Source: Haliclystus octoradiatus
Lineage: Eukaryota > Cnidaria > Staurozoa > Stauromedusae > Haliclystidae
Length of the DNA stretch: 64,000 bases
Direction of reading: 5' to 3'
Assembly (NCBI GenBank): GCA_916610825.1
Contig: OU744452.1
Coordinates: 498,501-562,500, forward strand
Made by a program: the position numbers and the translations under genes. Every line of letters starts with the position of its first letter. Position 1 is the first letter of the stretch. Below the pieces are notes generated by a model, which made no database searches, was not told the origin of the DNA, and saw nothing but the letters and a program-made list of their open reading frames with translations. Below are positions 1 to 12,900 of this stretch, in pieces.

Positions 1-866
1 GTGTTCATGGCCTTGAATTTTTGCAGACATTTCTGCCTTAGTTGAGTTGACATCACCAATGACGTCCATATTATTAAATGTTTTTAAAATCAGTATAATT
101 TACAATCATTCGCAATGAGAAACATACAGCCACAGCACTAATGGTAATTAATTATTTGATTATTTCTTACCTTACAGTATCTGTCCCCTTGGAACTGCAG
201 AGCTTTTGAAATTAAAAATACAACCGATGGCGGCAACTCCTTCGCCAAAAAGAAAGGAACGTTTTTTAGTTAGGGGTTCTCAGGTGAATACATGGTCACG
301 TGATCATTAACGTAAATGACGTTAAAAATCGATTGCGTAAAACAAAGACGTCAAAGAGTTACATTTCCAATTAATTCAAATATTTCAATTTTCAACAATC
401 CCATCAACAATCCAAATGATAAATTCCAACGCTGTTACATTCCATTTAGACATGATTTATAAATTAATTATTTTGAAAAGTGACTTAGATTTTGCGTACC
501 TACGTCACAGACTGTTGCGCGACGAAGCATTGCGTAATAATACTAACAATTACAGTAACAAAATGGTTCAAAGGGCATCGAGGAATCTATTTTGTCCTTC
601 AACAATACCCAAAAGGAATTGAAGCTCAAATTTGACTTCAAAAAACACCCAATGATGAAATTGTCGTATCTATAAAGTTAATAAATGTTTAATTATTTTA
701 AAAGTAAACAAAAGCCAATTTCAAAATCAATTATGCGCATGCGTACTGAAGCACATTTTGTAAACAGAATGGAAATTGGTAGTGCGTTCCATGGAAATCA
801 GCAGAAAGGAAATTTGCGATTTATTCCAATTATTATATATTTATTTGTCGTTAGTACCTATATATT
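1..866. other. Window start, no firm gene
   Basis: I see no confident gene here. A short candidate first exon lies at 229-285: an ATG in good context (caaccgATGG), 19 codons beginning MAATPSPKRKERF, then a CAG|gtgaat donor in phase 0. It could belong to the DUF389 gene downstream, whose exon 2 also starts in phase 0, or to another gene. Short open frames at 416-622 and 685-888 show no family resemblance. Confidence 0.3.
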
Positions 867-3800
867 ATGGCATCTGTACTATTCATAATCCATACAACAT
901 TAAAAGAGAGTTGTCCCCTTCAAGAAACTGAAAAGACTAACAACGAAGAACACGTATTTGAAAGTACAGAAGAGAATGATTTGCAAAGAGACATGAAATT
1001 GGACCCACCCAGCTTTAGCAATGACGCTCTTACAGAAGATCAAGATGACTGCAATAAAAAAGATCACAGACATAACGACCTTTCACTGGTAAGATATAAA
1101 TAATGAAGAAGTATTTGCAACTTCCTTCACTAGATAGAATTAATGGATTATAACAAGTACTAGTGAAGTAGAGTTTTGACAGAAGATTATCCATGTATCA
1201 GTGGCTTTCCTAGGGGTGACACCCGGGAACCCCTTGGATCCCAGGGGGATTAGATTAGTTTTGTTGAGAAGAGGATGCCCTGGGGGAAGACTTTGTTTTG
1301 TTCTGAAAATTAGATTCCGAAAGGTTAGAGCAGATTCAGAAGAAAATTGATATTTTTATGGTCGAACATCAACAAACAAGTTCAGAAAACAAAAATGGAA
1401 ATGCGTCTCAGAGGATTCCAGAGGGAGACTGAGCCTTTTCTTGGATCCTACCACCAGGAAAATAGGCCATAAATCACATAACCATTAAATTTGACACAAT
1501 AAGAAAAATAATGATAGATAGATTATTAATAACTAATTCTGTTACAGGAAGGCAATTCTTTTCCCCCACATCAAGGAAAGAAAGGGTGGTCATCCCTGCT
1601 GTCCTCTGTCCAGACGCCTCTGGAACAATTATCTATTGGGGAAAGTTATTCTGCTAAGCTTTGAAAATAAATAGATTTCAGGTTGGGTAAGCTCATGTTT
1701 GTTAATTAATTAATTAATTGGAATGCCATATTATATAATAGGATATTTCTGTCCAACTGGGAGGGGAGTTCCTTTAAAAATTGGCAAATGTTCAAATCTT
1801 TCCCTTTTCAACGAAACGAAATCTGTCAACAAAAGAAACAAGAATTCAGCAGCATGTATCCTCTTTCAAAGTAAAATGTTTTGTTCAAAAAATATTATGA
1901 AACCAATTTTCTGTGTGAAATTTACCAATATATATGAAATAAATAATAGTTAGGCTACTCTAGAAGGAAATAATTTTCTTCTAAGGTTCAAAACGTACAA
2001 TCTCAGGAAAATGAAACCGACTTCTACAAAGGTGAATTAGGCAATTTGGTCAACTCATGCGTAAAACTTGAATTTTGAAAATTTACTGCGTGATCAAACA
2101 ATTACAGTTAGGCCTACTAGGGGTGTAACCCCTTCCAATTAACACATCACCATGGTGATGTTAACACTGCTGATAAATTCGTGTTTTCAATTGGCTGAAT
2201 TAATGACACATTGTTTCCGATCACATCAAAGAAATAAACAAATGTAAACAAATATCATTTTACAGGTACGTTAGAAAGTCAATCAATCTACTTTTTAAAA
2301 TTTCATCATCCCAAATAATAGGCCGGCTACTGACATTAATGACGATGACATTAATGACGATGACGAGTTCCTCTTTATTTTCTATATGAACAATATATTT
2401 TATAAACTGTAGTTGGGTAATTTTGTAACCATTCTAAATAACACGCAACAACTATAACAACAATGATAATATATTTAAATTTTTATCATAATATTTTCGC
2501 TGCCCTTCGGTAGTATAAATTATCACTGAAGATACTACCGAAGGGCAGCGAAAATATTATGATAAAAATTTAAATATTTTATCATTGTTGCTATAGTTGT
2601 TGCGTGTTATTTAGAATGGTTACAAAATTACCCAACTACAGTTTATCGTACAAAAGACGAGATCATATAAAGGTTTTAATAAATCAATTAAGTCAGTATA
2701 ATATATTTTATATTTTGTTAATTCTAACTATACAGTGAAACCTGTATATAACGGCCAGCTACTAGAGGTAGATAAATTGGCCGCTATAGACAGGTGGCCT
2801 TTATATACAGGTTTGATTCAATAGAAAGTGCTATTCAACACATTGCAAGAGTGACCACTATAGACAGGTGGCCACTATATAGAGGTGACCGTTATAACAG
2901 GTTTGACTGTACTATGTTTTGATATAAATTAATGAATGTTTGTTTCAGATCCTATCTGATGTTCTGAAAAGGCTGAACATTAAAAATGCGTCATGGATTC
3001 TGGACGACAGAATGCAACAGTGGCAAGTAAGTTTGCAAATTAGTCTACTATTTTGTATTCCTTATTTGGGAATGGTATTAGTTATCGCTGCCAAACAGTT
3101 TGTTCATAAACAACTGCAATCATGCATGAATGATTTATGAACTGATAAATAGTGGATCGTTTTGGAAAACTGTCACCTTTTCACGTTCATGAACACATCG
3201 CGCACAATTAGGGTCTGGTCGGCTCTGAGAGGGACATAATCTTTGCATACAGAATCACAAACAGATGACCTCATTATAGTAGCAAAATTATTCCCTTTAA
3301 AGTAGCCTGGACCACTTCTTGGATTATTCAAAGTTGCTCCTTATCCATTGTGTAATATTAAGCCCAACTGACATTGATTGACAGGGATCATGTTTCTTCA
3401 ATTGACATTACCGAGATATCACGATATGTGCGTTAGAAGGAACGAGGAGTTGATAGACGAAGTAATAGTAAAGTTAACGTGACGATATAGTTTATACGAA
3501 GTGTTTTTATTAGATTTATGGATACTATTGAATTGTAGATGAATATTTGAGTTATAATATATTGTTATTATTGGATTGATTTGTGTATTTTATTGGTGTT
3601 ATGCTTTTAACGGAGGATTAGCTCAGATGGCAGAGCAACCGAACTTCAGATCGGATCGTTTCTGATCGACCGTGGTTCAAATCCCCCTAAGGTCAACTCA
3701 GCCTTGCAAATTGAACTTTCATTTTAAGAAAAAACTGACTTTCTGACAAGCCCACAAGTTACGTTGGCTTTGCATTACGTAGCCATAAGTTTGTCAAAAT

Positions 3801-6800
3801 AAGTCTGTAACCAACTAGCTACACTCACTATTGATGATTTTTGTTCTCGTGTTTCTCTAGGTCATGTTTACTTGCCGATCTGGTGAACAATGCGATTATA
3901 TTTTGAATGAATTAATTGCAAATGGAATTGGAAACAATAACCAATCATCTGTGAGGTATTTGTGGCAGTTTCAGTTCCCCAGCTATCAATTGATCAACTA
4001 TTCTGAGGATGAAACTCTGCTAGAGGTGTAAAACAGCAAGCTGTGCCATGCCCATCTGCTGTTTTGTTGCTTGGGTGGAATCCCGTTAGAAATATATGAG
4101 AATTGAGAATGACGCTTGAAGCAAATTGAAGATGCAAATGCTGAAGGGTGCTTTCAGTAAATAAAATCTCAAAGTGTTGCTTATTTATCAAATCAGCATA
4201 TATATATTATCCAAATGTTGGTATTTATCCATTTATTCATTATATTTGTAGACGACGATCCAATTTAATAAGCTTGGAGCAAATTTTCTTCCTTTGGTCC
4301 TCATTAATAATAACAATAAGTTTGATTAAAATAAATTTAAAACAAACAATTCATTTTAAATTAAACTAGAAACTAAGATAATTCAATGTTATTTTTTTTA
4401 TTTATTCTCAAGGACTGACTGTATAGACTTTATAGTCTCAACCATTTATTTTGTATTATTAAGTAGGCTACTATTTAGCCATTTTAAATCGCTGTTAACC
4501 AATCAAAATGTTCCAAACCAAGTCTACTATACAAACACTGTTTAATAATGTAGTATAGTTCCAATCCAGACATGTGAGTTGTAATCCATAGCATATATTA
4601 ATACTGACATATAGAAGTCTAGCCTTAGCCATCTGGTGTGTTCAAGGCGATCTGGTGGTGTGAGTATTGTCTGCAATGCATAACTGACATCAAACCCATG
4701 AAAAATGTGAAATTCCATGGCGTTTGTAATTCATTTCCATGGCATTTTCACATTTTAATATTGTGAATATGGTTGTATTCTTGGTTTTCAAACTTTTTCA
4801 TGGTGTTTTCACAGTAGGCCTACTCTTATGGTATTTTCATGGTTTTGGTGTTGGCGGTGTTGAATCATGCAAATCACACTTTGTTGAGATGTAAGTTATG
4901 AAACAATTGGAAATGCAATTCAGAATGATGCCATTTTGTTTGATTTCATAGCATCATACCAATTACGGTGCATTTCCCGTCAATGCTGCAAGATGAAGAT
5001 ACGCAATCTAATTCATCACAAACATCACGCCAAAAAAAATTGGTTGGTTTTGATGAATTACCTCTTTCTGATAACCAAAGGTGATAATTATATGTGCATC
5101 TGAACTTGTGAATTGATGGAACAATAATATTTGTATAATAAGATTATATATTTATGTATATATGAATTACGTATATTTGATGAATTACCTCTTTCTGATA
5201 ACCAAAGGTGATAATTATATGTGCATCTGAACTTGTGAATTGATGGAACAATAATATTTGTATAATAAGATTATATATTTATGTATATATGTTTTTTTGT
5301 TTTTTTTCAAAAGGTCTGCCGATCTAAGTGTACAAGATAAGAAAAAAAGTCAATTTTTAAAGTCAGTCAAATCACGATTGACTGTTGCGCAAGTATTTAG
5401 GCCTAATAATAATAATATTGTAATAGCTACTTATATTTATTAACACAAATGCTGTTGTTCTGAATGATTTGATTTTTCATTTTCAAAAGGTTATTGATGT
5501 TGTCAAGTCTGGATCAATGCTGACGTTTGACTATATCGCCCTGGTTCTGATGGCAAGGTGATATGAACATTTCTATGACAACACAAATGAAATCATTCCA
5601 TTTTCATTCACATAAAAATGTAAAACCTGATATGACAGTCACCTGCGTATAGTGGTCATTTTGCTACTTCCAAAACTATTTTATGTTTTCTATTGAATTA
5701 TTGCTCAATTCGTAGTCATCCACTCATGAATAACACCATATAACTAATTAACTATCATAGAGCCTTAATGTTTTCTCGCTCACTGTCTGTTTCAGCCTGA
5801 TAGCTGCAATAGGATTACTTGAGAACAGTTCTGTCCTTCTTGTTGCAAGTATGCTTGTTTCACCACTAATGGTAAGTCTGCCTAACTGGACTGGATCTCT
5901 TCTTCTTAAGTAGATAACATGCACACTCACAGACTGTACTCCACTTTACGAATGGCTGTTTTGTGTAATATACACACATGTAAGCTTGCAAGTGCTCGTT
6001 ACGAGAAATTAGAATTACCAATCTCAGCTTAGCATGTAAGAAATTTGTTCTATCAAAGTGCTAATTGATTTATTTTCTAACTTATGAAAATATTTGTGAC
6101 GTCTTTGTGGATTGAAAAGGTGATTCGCACATCTTTTCACCCCATGTCTCAAGTGGTCTAGATATTCTGTTAGCAGTAAAATAATTAGTAGCAGAATAGT
6201 GGAACTGCACCACTTCGAAATAACCATGAGTGCTGTGTTCTTGAAATATAAATCAATTAATTAATTTTTTCAATTGAAATCCTCTTCATATTCCATCATT
6301 GATCAGCGAAACAGATACAAATAAAAACGTTAAAAATCGATTAATTTTATTATTTTCTCTTTATAATTGTTATACTTAACACTATGTGATCATTGATCAT
6401 TGATGAGTAGAACATACATACATGTATAACGGTTACATGATAATACTGTGTGTAAGCAGGATTGAGATAATGATACAACAGATTGAGTTTAGATGTTGTT
6501 CATTAGAGCACGAAGCAAGGAATGACTTTACAAGTGTATAGAGAATGATATTAGTACTGTGACATTAAAGGAAGTGATACAAAGATATAATTATATCAAT
6601 TATATAATAACATGTTAAACACTAATTGTATATATTGTTCTTTTAGGGACCAATCTTGGGTGGAACGTTTGGAATTGTTATTCGTTATAAATATCTATGG
6701 AAGATGGGACTAAAGAATGAAATGATTGGACTTGTTCTCTGTCTAGTTTGTGGTTAGTTAGCCATGATTCAGTTGTTAATTATCACATATATCACCCAGA

Positions 6801-8623
6801 TGTAGAATCAGTTGAATTCTTTTCAATAGGGTTCTGCTTTGGTCTTGTTTCCGCGTTGATCGCTGGTGAATGGAAAAACCCCACAAACGAAATGTTATCA
6901 AGGTATTTATTCATTCATTCATTTATTTGTTTATTTATTCATTCATTCATTCATTCAATTCATCCATTCATTCATTCATTCATTCATTCATTCATTCATT
7001 TATTTATTTCAATTCTTTGAAGAGGCGAATGGAGGGTTCTTTATGTAGGTGTTTTGGTGGCCATTCCGTCAGGAGCTGGCGTTGCTTTATCTGTACTTGG
7101 TGGCAATCAAGGATCGTTGGTAGGCGTTGCGATATCGGCATCATTGCTACCTCCAGCTGTCAATGCGGTATGTCAATTTGAGATCATTTGCAATTTGAGC
7201 CATTCACGTTCAGTAAGACATTTCTCATCCTGTTTGCTATTTGTTTTCAAGGGGATGTGTTGGGCGTTTGCTTTGGTAGCGGCATTAAAGGGCAGTGGGC
7301 ATGACCCTGCTAAACTGTCCCTCGTTGGTACCATCAGCATGGCGTTAACAATTGTCAATATTCTAGTCATCATCGTCATGGGAACATTGGTACTCAAAGT
7401 AAGATAACGACTTGCCTGGTATTAATGATTGAATATATCTCGCTTTATGTCCAATACCCATACTATATTATTCAAATTAATGTTGGGATAGATTAAAGAA
7501 GTAGCGCCCAAGACTGGAACTGCGCTGACGACAGCATTCTGGAAGAAGGATATAAAATTGACGCGTTCATATTTAAGAAGTACAACTAATGAAAGTGACG
7601 TCACTGGTTTATGGCATGAGTGGGAGGTAACAGATCAATCATTTGCAAGTTTGTTTTATTTTAATTACAGTAGTACTGTAGTCATTTTCATGCATACCGA
7701 TTTCTTGTAGAGGCTAAATGGATACGAAGACGATGGTCTAGTGACGATCAAAGGTAAACAAGCTCACATGACTGCGCTGAAATTCAAAGACTTTGTTAAT
7801 AATGCGCAAAACGATAAAGAATTTACTGGTGTTGCAAATTTCCTTACTAAGAAACCAAACGTGGGTGTATAATCGCTTTTGTTTACGTCATTAAAAATTG
7901 ATTTGAGCCGTAGAAAAATGATTTTAATTTCTTTCTTTCTAGCTCCATCCAATACCCCAACATTTAAATATTAATGATGACGTAAGATCTAGATTTAGCA
8001 TCACCAAGGCGTACATACCATCTTCAACCACATTCTCTGAAAATCCAAGGTATCATAATTAGTTGATTTATTAAACATTATGTATCGGTATTTGTGTTAA
8101 CTTACTACACTCTACAGTGCAAAGTAGCTTTAATGTTTTGGCAATCAGTATGCAAATGGTGACACAAGTGTTGTCGACTGTCACTATCATAATTTACTTG
8201 ACATTTGTCACACTATGAATAGTAAAAACCATGTTTTCGACTGCACTAGCGCATCGCTCTGTAGTCTGTTTGCATACAGTGAAACCTGTATATAACAACC
8301 AGCTATGAGAAAATGACAGTTATATGGAGGTGGCCTTGTAATAACTTAGTAAACGAATGGTAAATAACAAGTGTCAGCTGTCAGGTGTCTTACTTTATGC
8401 CTGCCATTGGTGGTAACCTTTTGAGCAATGTTTCAATTCAATCATCTTGTATATGTTGAAAATATACGTTTTGTATTAATGCTCTACCGTCTGACCGATT
8501 TCTGATAGGTTCACCGTGAGACAGTTGGCAGAAGATCCGTTTGTTACTGGTGATAGCAATCATTCTGCCCCTTTAATTGCAGCTGAAAATGCAAGAAGAA
8601 ATGTCAAGCATAGCATTGTGTAA
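867..8623 (+). CDS. DUF389 multi-pass membrane protein, 15 exons
   Basis: Coding exons: 867-1088, 2949-3026, 3861-3955, 4952-5080, 5314-5392, 5490-5557, 5796-5871, 6647-6752, 6830-6902, 7023-7167, 7252-7398, 7492-7626, 7711-7860, 7943-8049 and 8509-8623. All phases match and give 574 residues. The central part has the DUF389 hallmarks: SMLVSPLMGPILGGTFG across exons 7-8, then VAIPSGAGVALSVLGGNQ and VGVAISASLLPPAVNA in exon 10, within several hydrophobic segments. The soluble N-terminal part (exons 2-3) matches the region that precedes the membrane domain in this family. The C-terminal tail is hydrophilic. DUF389 proteins are mainly known from prokaryotes and have no established function, so none is assigned. 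Exon 1 is the least certain: its phase-0 donor (TCACTG|gtaaga) fits exon 2, but the protein start is weakly conserved. The end of exon 4 and its donor are duplicated in the following intron. A TCAT microsatellite lies just upstream of exon 10. Confidence 0.85.
1190..1460. repeat. Dispersed repeat, copy 1
   Basis: The stretch around 1320-1440 matches, with mismatches, the reverse complement of 18150-18290: both contain a GGTTAGAGCA core, an AATT-TATTTTTATG block and GATTCCAGA. The left edge (ATCAGTGGCTTTCC) resembles the ends of the GC-rich element at 14020-14460. It is an unclassified interspersed repeat in DUF389 intron 1. Confidence 0.45.
2402..2646. repeat. Fold-back hairpin element
   Basis: The arms at about 2402-2515 and 2533-2646 are near-perfect reverse complements separated by a loop of about 17 bp. 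The outer end reads ATAAACTGTAGTTGGG and the inner stem is CTGCCCTTCGGTAGTA. It could fold into a long hairpin and looks like a recently inserted or duplicated MITE. It lies in DUF389 intron 1. Confidence 0.85.
2733..2909. mobile_element. Pogo-like MITE, copy A (177 bp)
   Basis: Terminal inverted repeats start CAGTGAAACCTGT and end ACAGGTTTGACTG, flanked by TA on both sides. TA target sites and CAGT-type ends fit the Tc1/mariner-pogo superfamily. It closely matches the element at 59444-59619. It is too short to encode a transposase, so it is non-autonomous. Confidence 0.7.
3612..3702 (+). repeat. tRNA-derived SINE head
   Basis: It contains a pol III A box (TTAGCTCAGATGGCAGAGC) and a B box (GGTTCAAATCC) about 50 bp downstream, and ends GGTCAACTCAGCC. 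The second copy at 10039-10131 shares the same core, including the extended CTTCAGATCGGATC segment, which is not a normal tRNA anticodon arm. It is read as a SINE head rather than a functional tRNA. Confidence 0.65.
5049..5291 (+). repeat. 116-bp tandem duplication spanning a splice donor
   Basis: 5049-5164 is repeated at 5176-5291 (offset 127 bp) with an 11-bp spacer. Each copy contains the last 32 nt of DUF389 exon 4, the donor CCAAAG|gtgata and the following intron sequence. Reading through the first donor meets TGA at once, so only the first donor keeps the frame unless the second copy is skipped as intron. Confidence 0.85.
6905..7012. repeat. (TCAT)n microsatellite
   Basis: Imperfect TTCA/TTTA tetranucleotide repeats fill most of the short intron between DUF389 exons 9 and 10 and form part of the pyrimidine-rich tract before the exon 10 acceptor at 7022. 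Confidence 0.9.
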
Positions 8624-8983
8624 CATTGTAAATTTTAAAAGTAGATTGTATAGACTCTGGCGATATTTTTAAATGGTAATTTATTTTTGATTGTGAAACA
8701 CGCCAATGCCTTCCTTTTGTTATTGTCATTGTTACTATGGCGACAGTCATGATTGACATGCTGTAAATAATCGATCAGTCGCTCTGCCATGGTTTCCGCG
8801 TTTTGATCAACACACGCTGACTTTGCTGCTTCGTTTTACACAAAATCTGTGGCTGTCAAACGTGGCGCTTGGAAGACTCTGTCGATAAACAATACGCTTT
8901 CACCCGTGAATTTTTCAGTCATGAGTATGATAGCCATCAATATGTAATTATCACACGAAGAAAAGGCGAGTAAGAAAGTGTCT

Positions 8984-11900
8984 ATGGCAAACACAACTGA
9001 TTACATTATGGTCGGCGGAGATAAACGCTCATCTACAATCCAGCCTACAAATGGAAAAGTGGAGCCCGAAACAAACCATACCCTGAAAAATCAATCTTCA
9101 AATGAACCACTTACTGTTGAAGCTGTGGATGGTGTAAGTAAATGCATGTTTCAATCTGAATTGATTTCAGATTGGTGGGAGGATGGGTGCGGCGACCGGG
9201 TTGAATTATCGGTTTTGGTTTTAAATTGCCCTCGTGCGACGGTCATTGAGAGTTGAAATTGTAAGCTGTTTCGGTTGGAAAGATTATGGCTATTTTAACT
9301 CATTTTTCAATCCAAATTCATTGTTCTGTTTAACCTTGTTCTAAAGGGGCAAAGGATTTAGTCTAATGACAGCTCATTGCTGTAGTTGTGAACGACGCAG
9401 GCGATTAGATTGTGCGCTATGCAAATTTAATGAGACCGCTTTACTTTGACATTACTTCTCTTGTTTTGCTGACCAATTCTGAGGTTTAGCTTAATTTGAA
9501 AAAGCAGGCAGGTGTTTTTACACTTCTAAAATTAAACTCGGAAACTGATAATGTTCTAGCCTGTAATCGCATGCCAATAATGTTGTGACCCATCAACAAT
9601 AGCCCTATGCACAATTCCACCCCCTTGCTATCTAAATCACCCCACTGATATTTATGGCTCATCAGTCGTTTTATGTGTTCATTGTAGACTGCTATCAAAT
9701 TTTCAACAAAGTCTCGTAAAAGGATAAAAAGATTCAAGTTCTATTTCCGTCATCCATATTTTCGTCTATTTGTCGCATATTTCGTTACGCTTTGTAACTT
9801 CAGTATCTACGCAGAAGACCCTGTTGCCCACAGCAGATCCGGTTGTGAGGTTCCCCTCATAGGTCATGACTACGCATTCGTTATTGATAGGTAAGTTGAA
9901 TAATTCTACACCATTTGTGGTTGGCTTTGATGTGTAATCCTTTCTTGTTCATTATTCGCAACATGAATTTTAATGAAGACGGCTTATGTGTTTTAGGCTT
10001 GTATTGTATTCATTTAAATTAAAACATCATGTATTCTGGTGTGATTAGCTCAGTTGGCAGAGCAACCGAACTTCAGATCGGATCATATCTGATCGACTGT
10101 GGTTCAAATCCCCCTGCGGTCAACTCAGCCTTGACTTTATCTAAAACATCAAATGAGTACCATCTAAGGATGGCGGATGGAGTGGTCCAGAAGGAATTGC
10201 ATTGTGAGTAGCTGAGACGCATCGTTGCGCATTGACAATTGAGACCTATCTGCCATGAAATCTGTTGAAATTGATCTGCAGTGTCGCGGCTGAGATCTGA
10301 GGAGCGTTTAACATCATTGCTCTTAGCGAAAAGATCCACTCCTCTAGAAATAGAGGAGTGGTACGGGTGCCTTAGGTAAGGCGTCACCGTCCAAATTACT
10401 TATTATTCTGGGATGAAACGGATTAAGAGTAAATATGATTGAGATTCAGATTAAAGCTAGATTTGGATTAGGATTCAGATTAAAGTTAGATATGATTGTC
10501 ACATCTTTTGACAACATTTCTTTTGAGTTTTGTGTTAGCTTCTGGGTGTTGTTTGATAATTGTCTACAGTAATCTGCATGATGTAACCCTTGTTCACTAA
10601 AAGACATAGAAGCTCTCGAGAAAGTTCAACGTCATTTTACAAGATTTGTTTGTAAAACAGCTAATATATTTTTTAATAATTACAACGACCGTCTGCATCA
10701 CCTCAATCTCGAGTCATTAGAATCAAGGCGCATGAAGTCAGATTTGATAATGATGTTCAAAATAACACACAATCTAGTAGATTTATCCCTTTCATCAATT
10801 AATTGTAAATATGCTGTAACTAAATATTCCATGCGTGGACATTCATTTAAACTGTATTCACTGCAGAAAGGCAGGTTGAACAGTTCCAAACATATAATTT
10901 CTAACAGAGTGATCCCTTGGTGGAATTCTTTACCAGAGTCTGTCGTCAATTCCAAAACAGTCCATGGGTTCAAGACATCACTGCACAAATTAGATTTATC
11001 TTCTAATTGTAAATTATTTCGTTAACTATAATCGTAATTACTGCTCATCATCTGATGTATTTAAAATAGCTTTATTTTAATTTTTATTTTCTTCTTCTGT
11101 AAATGGCTGTATATAAGTGAAGTCACTGTAGTGGTATACTCCCTGTATTTGCCAGTCATTGTTTATGACAACTAAATCAAATCAAATCAAAATTATAATA
11201 TCCAATTATTATATGTGTTAATGTAGGTACCCCCCAAATGGCTATGCTGCTCTCAAAGTATTCTTGTGGTTGGTAGCAATTGTCTGTGGTATTCTTGTCG
11301 GCAAGTTTCTTGTCCATCGTCTCCTCTTCAATCGCCTTTTGAGGGTGTCGATGTTTTCAAACTGTCAAGGATCATGGATGCTCATGTTTTTCTCTACGCT
11401 TTTGACATTGTTTGTGTTTTCGTTTATCTATAATGCTTTCTTGTCACTGAATAAACCGGATAATGATCCGTATGTTATATCGGCATTTATGGGAATGAAA
11501 AATGCAACCTTCATGAAAGCTGCTGCTCTTGGCACTTGGATGGGCGATTTCATAACAGCTTGGATGGTTACTGATATGATGTTACAGGTGAGCTAAAAAT
11601 TATTATTTTACTTTCGATTGATTTCATCCTACCATCTTTAATAATCAACAGTTATTGATCGAAGGCGAGGCAGCCTGCGTGCAGACCTTGCTGGCGGGAT
11701 CAAAAATCAAACTTCCTTGTTACTTATGAGACTTGGTTTATTATGATTTGAGTAGTGTTAATTTTCTGATTAATTGATGATCGATCGTATAAAGTTTGAG
11801 TAACAGTAACAAAATATGTAGTCTTTGATTTCTGATGCTTCTTCTTCTTCACATAGGAGAAACGTCGTTATCCAAATTGGGCAAAGTCATTTCGAGGCTG

Positions 11901-12900
11901 GTGGTCAAAAGGATGGAACCGTGTTGTTGCGTTCTGGATTGTTCTGTTCGCCTTGACAACGATAGTTGCTTGTATTGTGATCATTGACTTTGTCAACTGG
12001 GATAACATCAGCAGAGACTTTGTTTACACTAATGAACTCGGCAGAGCATTTCTGGCATCTTTCATCCTTGTTATGGATTTCACCATTGTGATGCAGGTAC
12101 ATTTGTTTGCTTTGTTGTCTTAATTTCTACAATGGAACCTAAATCACTTATTTACGGCATTCATCTGTAATCAGTGGCCAGACCAGCATTGTCCTATTTC
12201 ATGGTCCCTCAGGCTCACTCTCCATAAAAGGCCACCTGTCTATAGTGGTCATTTTGTGAGTGTCTGTTTGTTTTTATTCCTGTAGGACTGGGACTTTCCC
12301 ATGTTTGAAAATAACTTTGAAGTGAAGCTTCCTGGTCTCAACACTGCTCACATCAGCATCACTCCTCCTGATTGGCTCATTCGTAATTTCACAATTCACA
12401 TCACCGGCAAATGGTTCAACTACGGCATTCTTTTGATTGTTTTGTTGCTAGATTTAAATATGTGGAAAAATCAGATCTTTTATAAGCCATATGAATTTGG
12501 ACAATACACTGGCAACGATGACCGTATCTATTCTGTCACAGATCAAATCTTTCTTAGTAATAAAAACGTTACAACATTATCTTACGATTGGCGTTGGTCC
12601 AACATCAATCCACTTACAAACGCCTCCTACGGAGAAGAAGACATTATGATGAACTCACGTTACCGTGGTTACTCCTTGGCATTAAAAGCCTTGGCTTTCA
12701 TTCCTACTGTTGCAACGTTTCTCACGTTTGGCATTTTAATTTATCTATTTGGAAGAGATGCCAAGGAGGGCAGTAGCACATCGTTGCCACGCCTTGAAAA
12801 TATCAACTTGACTATTGAAAAAGAGGCAGCTCCAACGGCAACCAAATATCAAGCGTGTACAAGTGAACCTATTAACGCACAGCTGAACACAGACACGTAA
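8984..12900 (+). CDS. TMEM117: TMEM117, transmembrane protein 117
   Basis: Exons: 8984-9133, 9712-9890, 11227-11587, 11857-12096 and 12286-12900, giving 514 residues, the same length as I recall for vertebrate TMEM117. Family landmarks in order: FYFRHP and AEDPVAHS (exon 2), a glycine-rich membrane helix, FFSTLL, then GTWMGDFITAWMVTDMMLQ (end of exon 3), RAFLASFILVMDF (exon 4), MQDWDFP (exon 4-5 join), then HITGKWFNYG and LDLNMWKNQIFYKP (exon 5). It is a multi-pass membrane protein. The mammalian protein has been linked to ER stress-associated cell death, but its molecular activity is not established. The first 50 residues, before SRKRIKRF, are hydrophilic and appear lineage-specific. The ATG at 8984 is the first in the exon 1 frame. 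The gene starts 360 bp after the DUF389 stop, on the same strand. Intron 2 holds a SINE copy and a LINE 3' remnant. Confidence 0.95.
10039..10131 (+). repeat. tRNA-derived SINE head, copy 2
   Basis: A box GTGATTAGCTCAGTTGGCAG and B box GGTTCAAATCCCCC, followed by GGTCAACTCAGCC. It closely matches the copy at 3612-3702. The downstream 250 bp (to about 10390), with a short palindrome at 10330-10360, may be the SINE body. It lies in TMEM117 intron 2. Confidence 0.65.
10600..11190 (+). mobile_element. LINE 3' remnant (CR1/L2-like)
   Basis: A frame open from about 10600 to 11025 encodes the C-terminal tail typical of CR1/L2-type reverse transcriptase ORFs: LEKVQRHFTRF, RLHHLNLESLESRR, SMRGHSFKL and SNRVIPWWNSLPESVV. 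A 3' UTR follows and ends in an AAATC microsatellite tail at about 11172-11190, usual for these elements. The copy is 5'-truncated, with no catalytic domain. It lies in TMEM117 intron 2. Confidence 0.8.

Noticed and set aside
416..888. Short open frames before DUF389, one with a hydrophobic stretch
   Set aside because: AT-rich, no recognisable domain, no matched splice sites joining them to the gene.
3612..3702. Functional tRNA gene
   Set aside because: Promoter boxes are present, but there is no paired acceptor stem and the anticodon arm is replaced by a long stem shared with a second dispersed copy.
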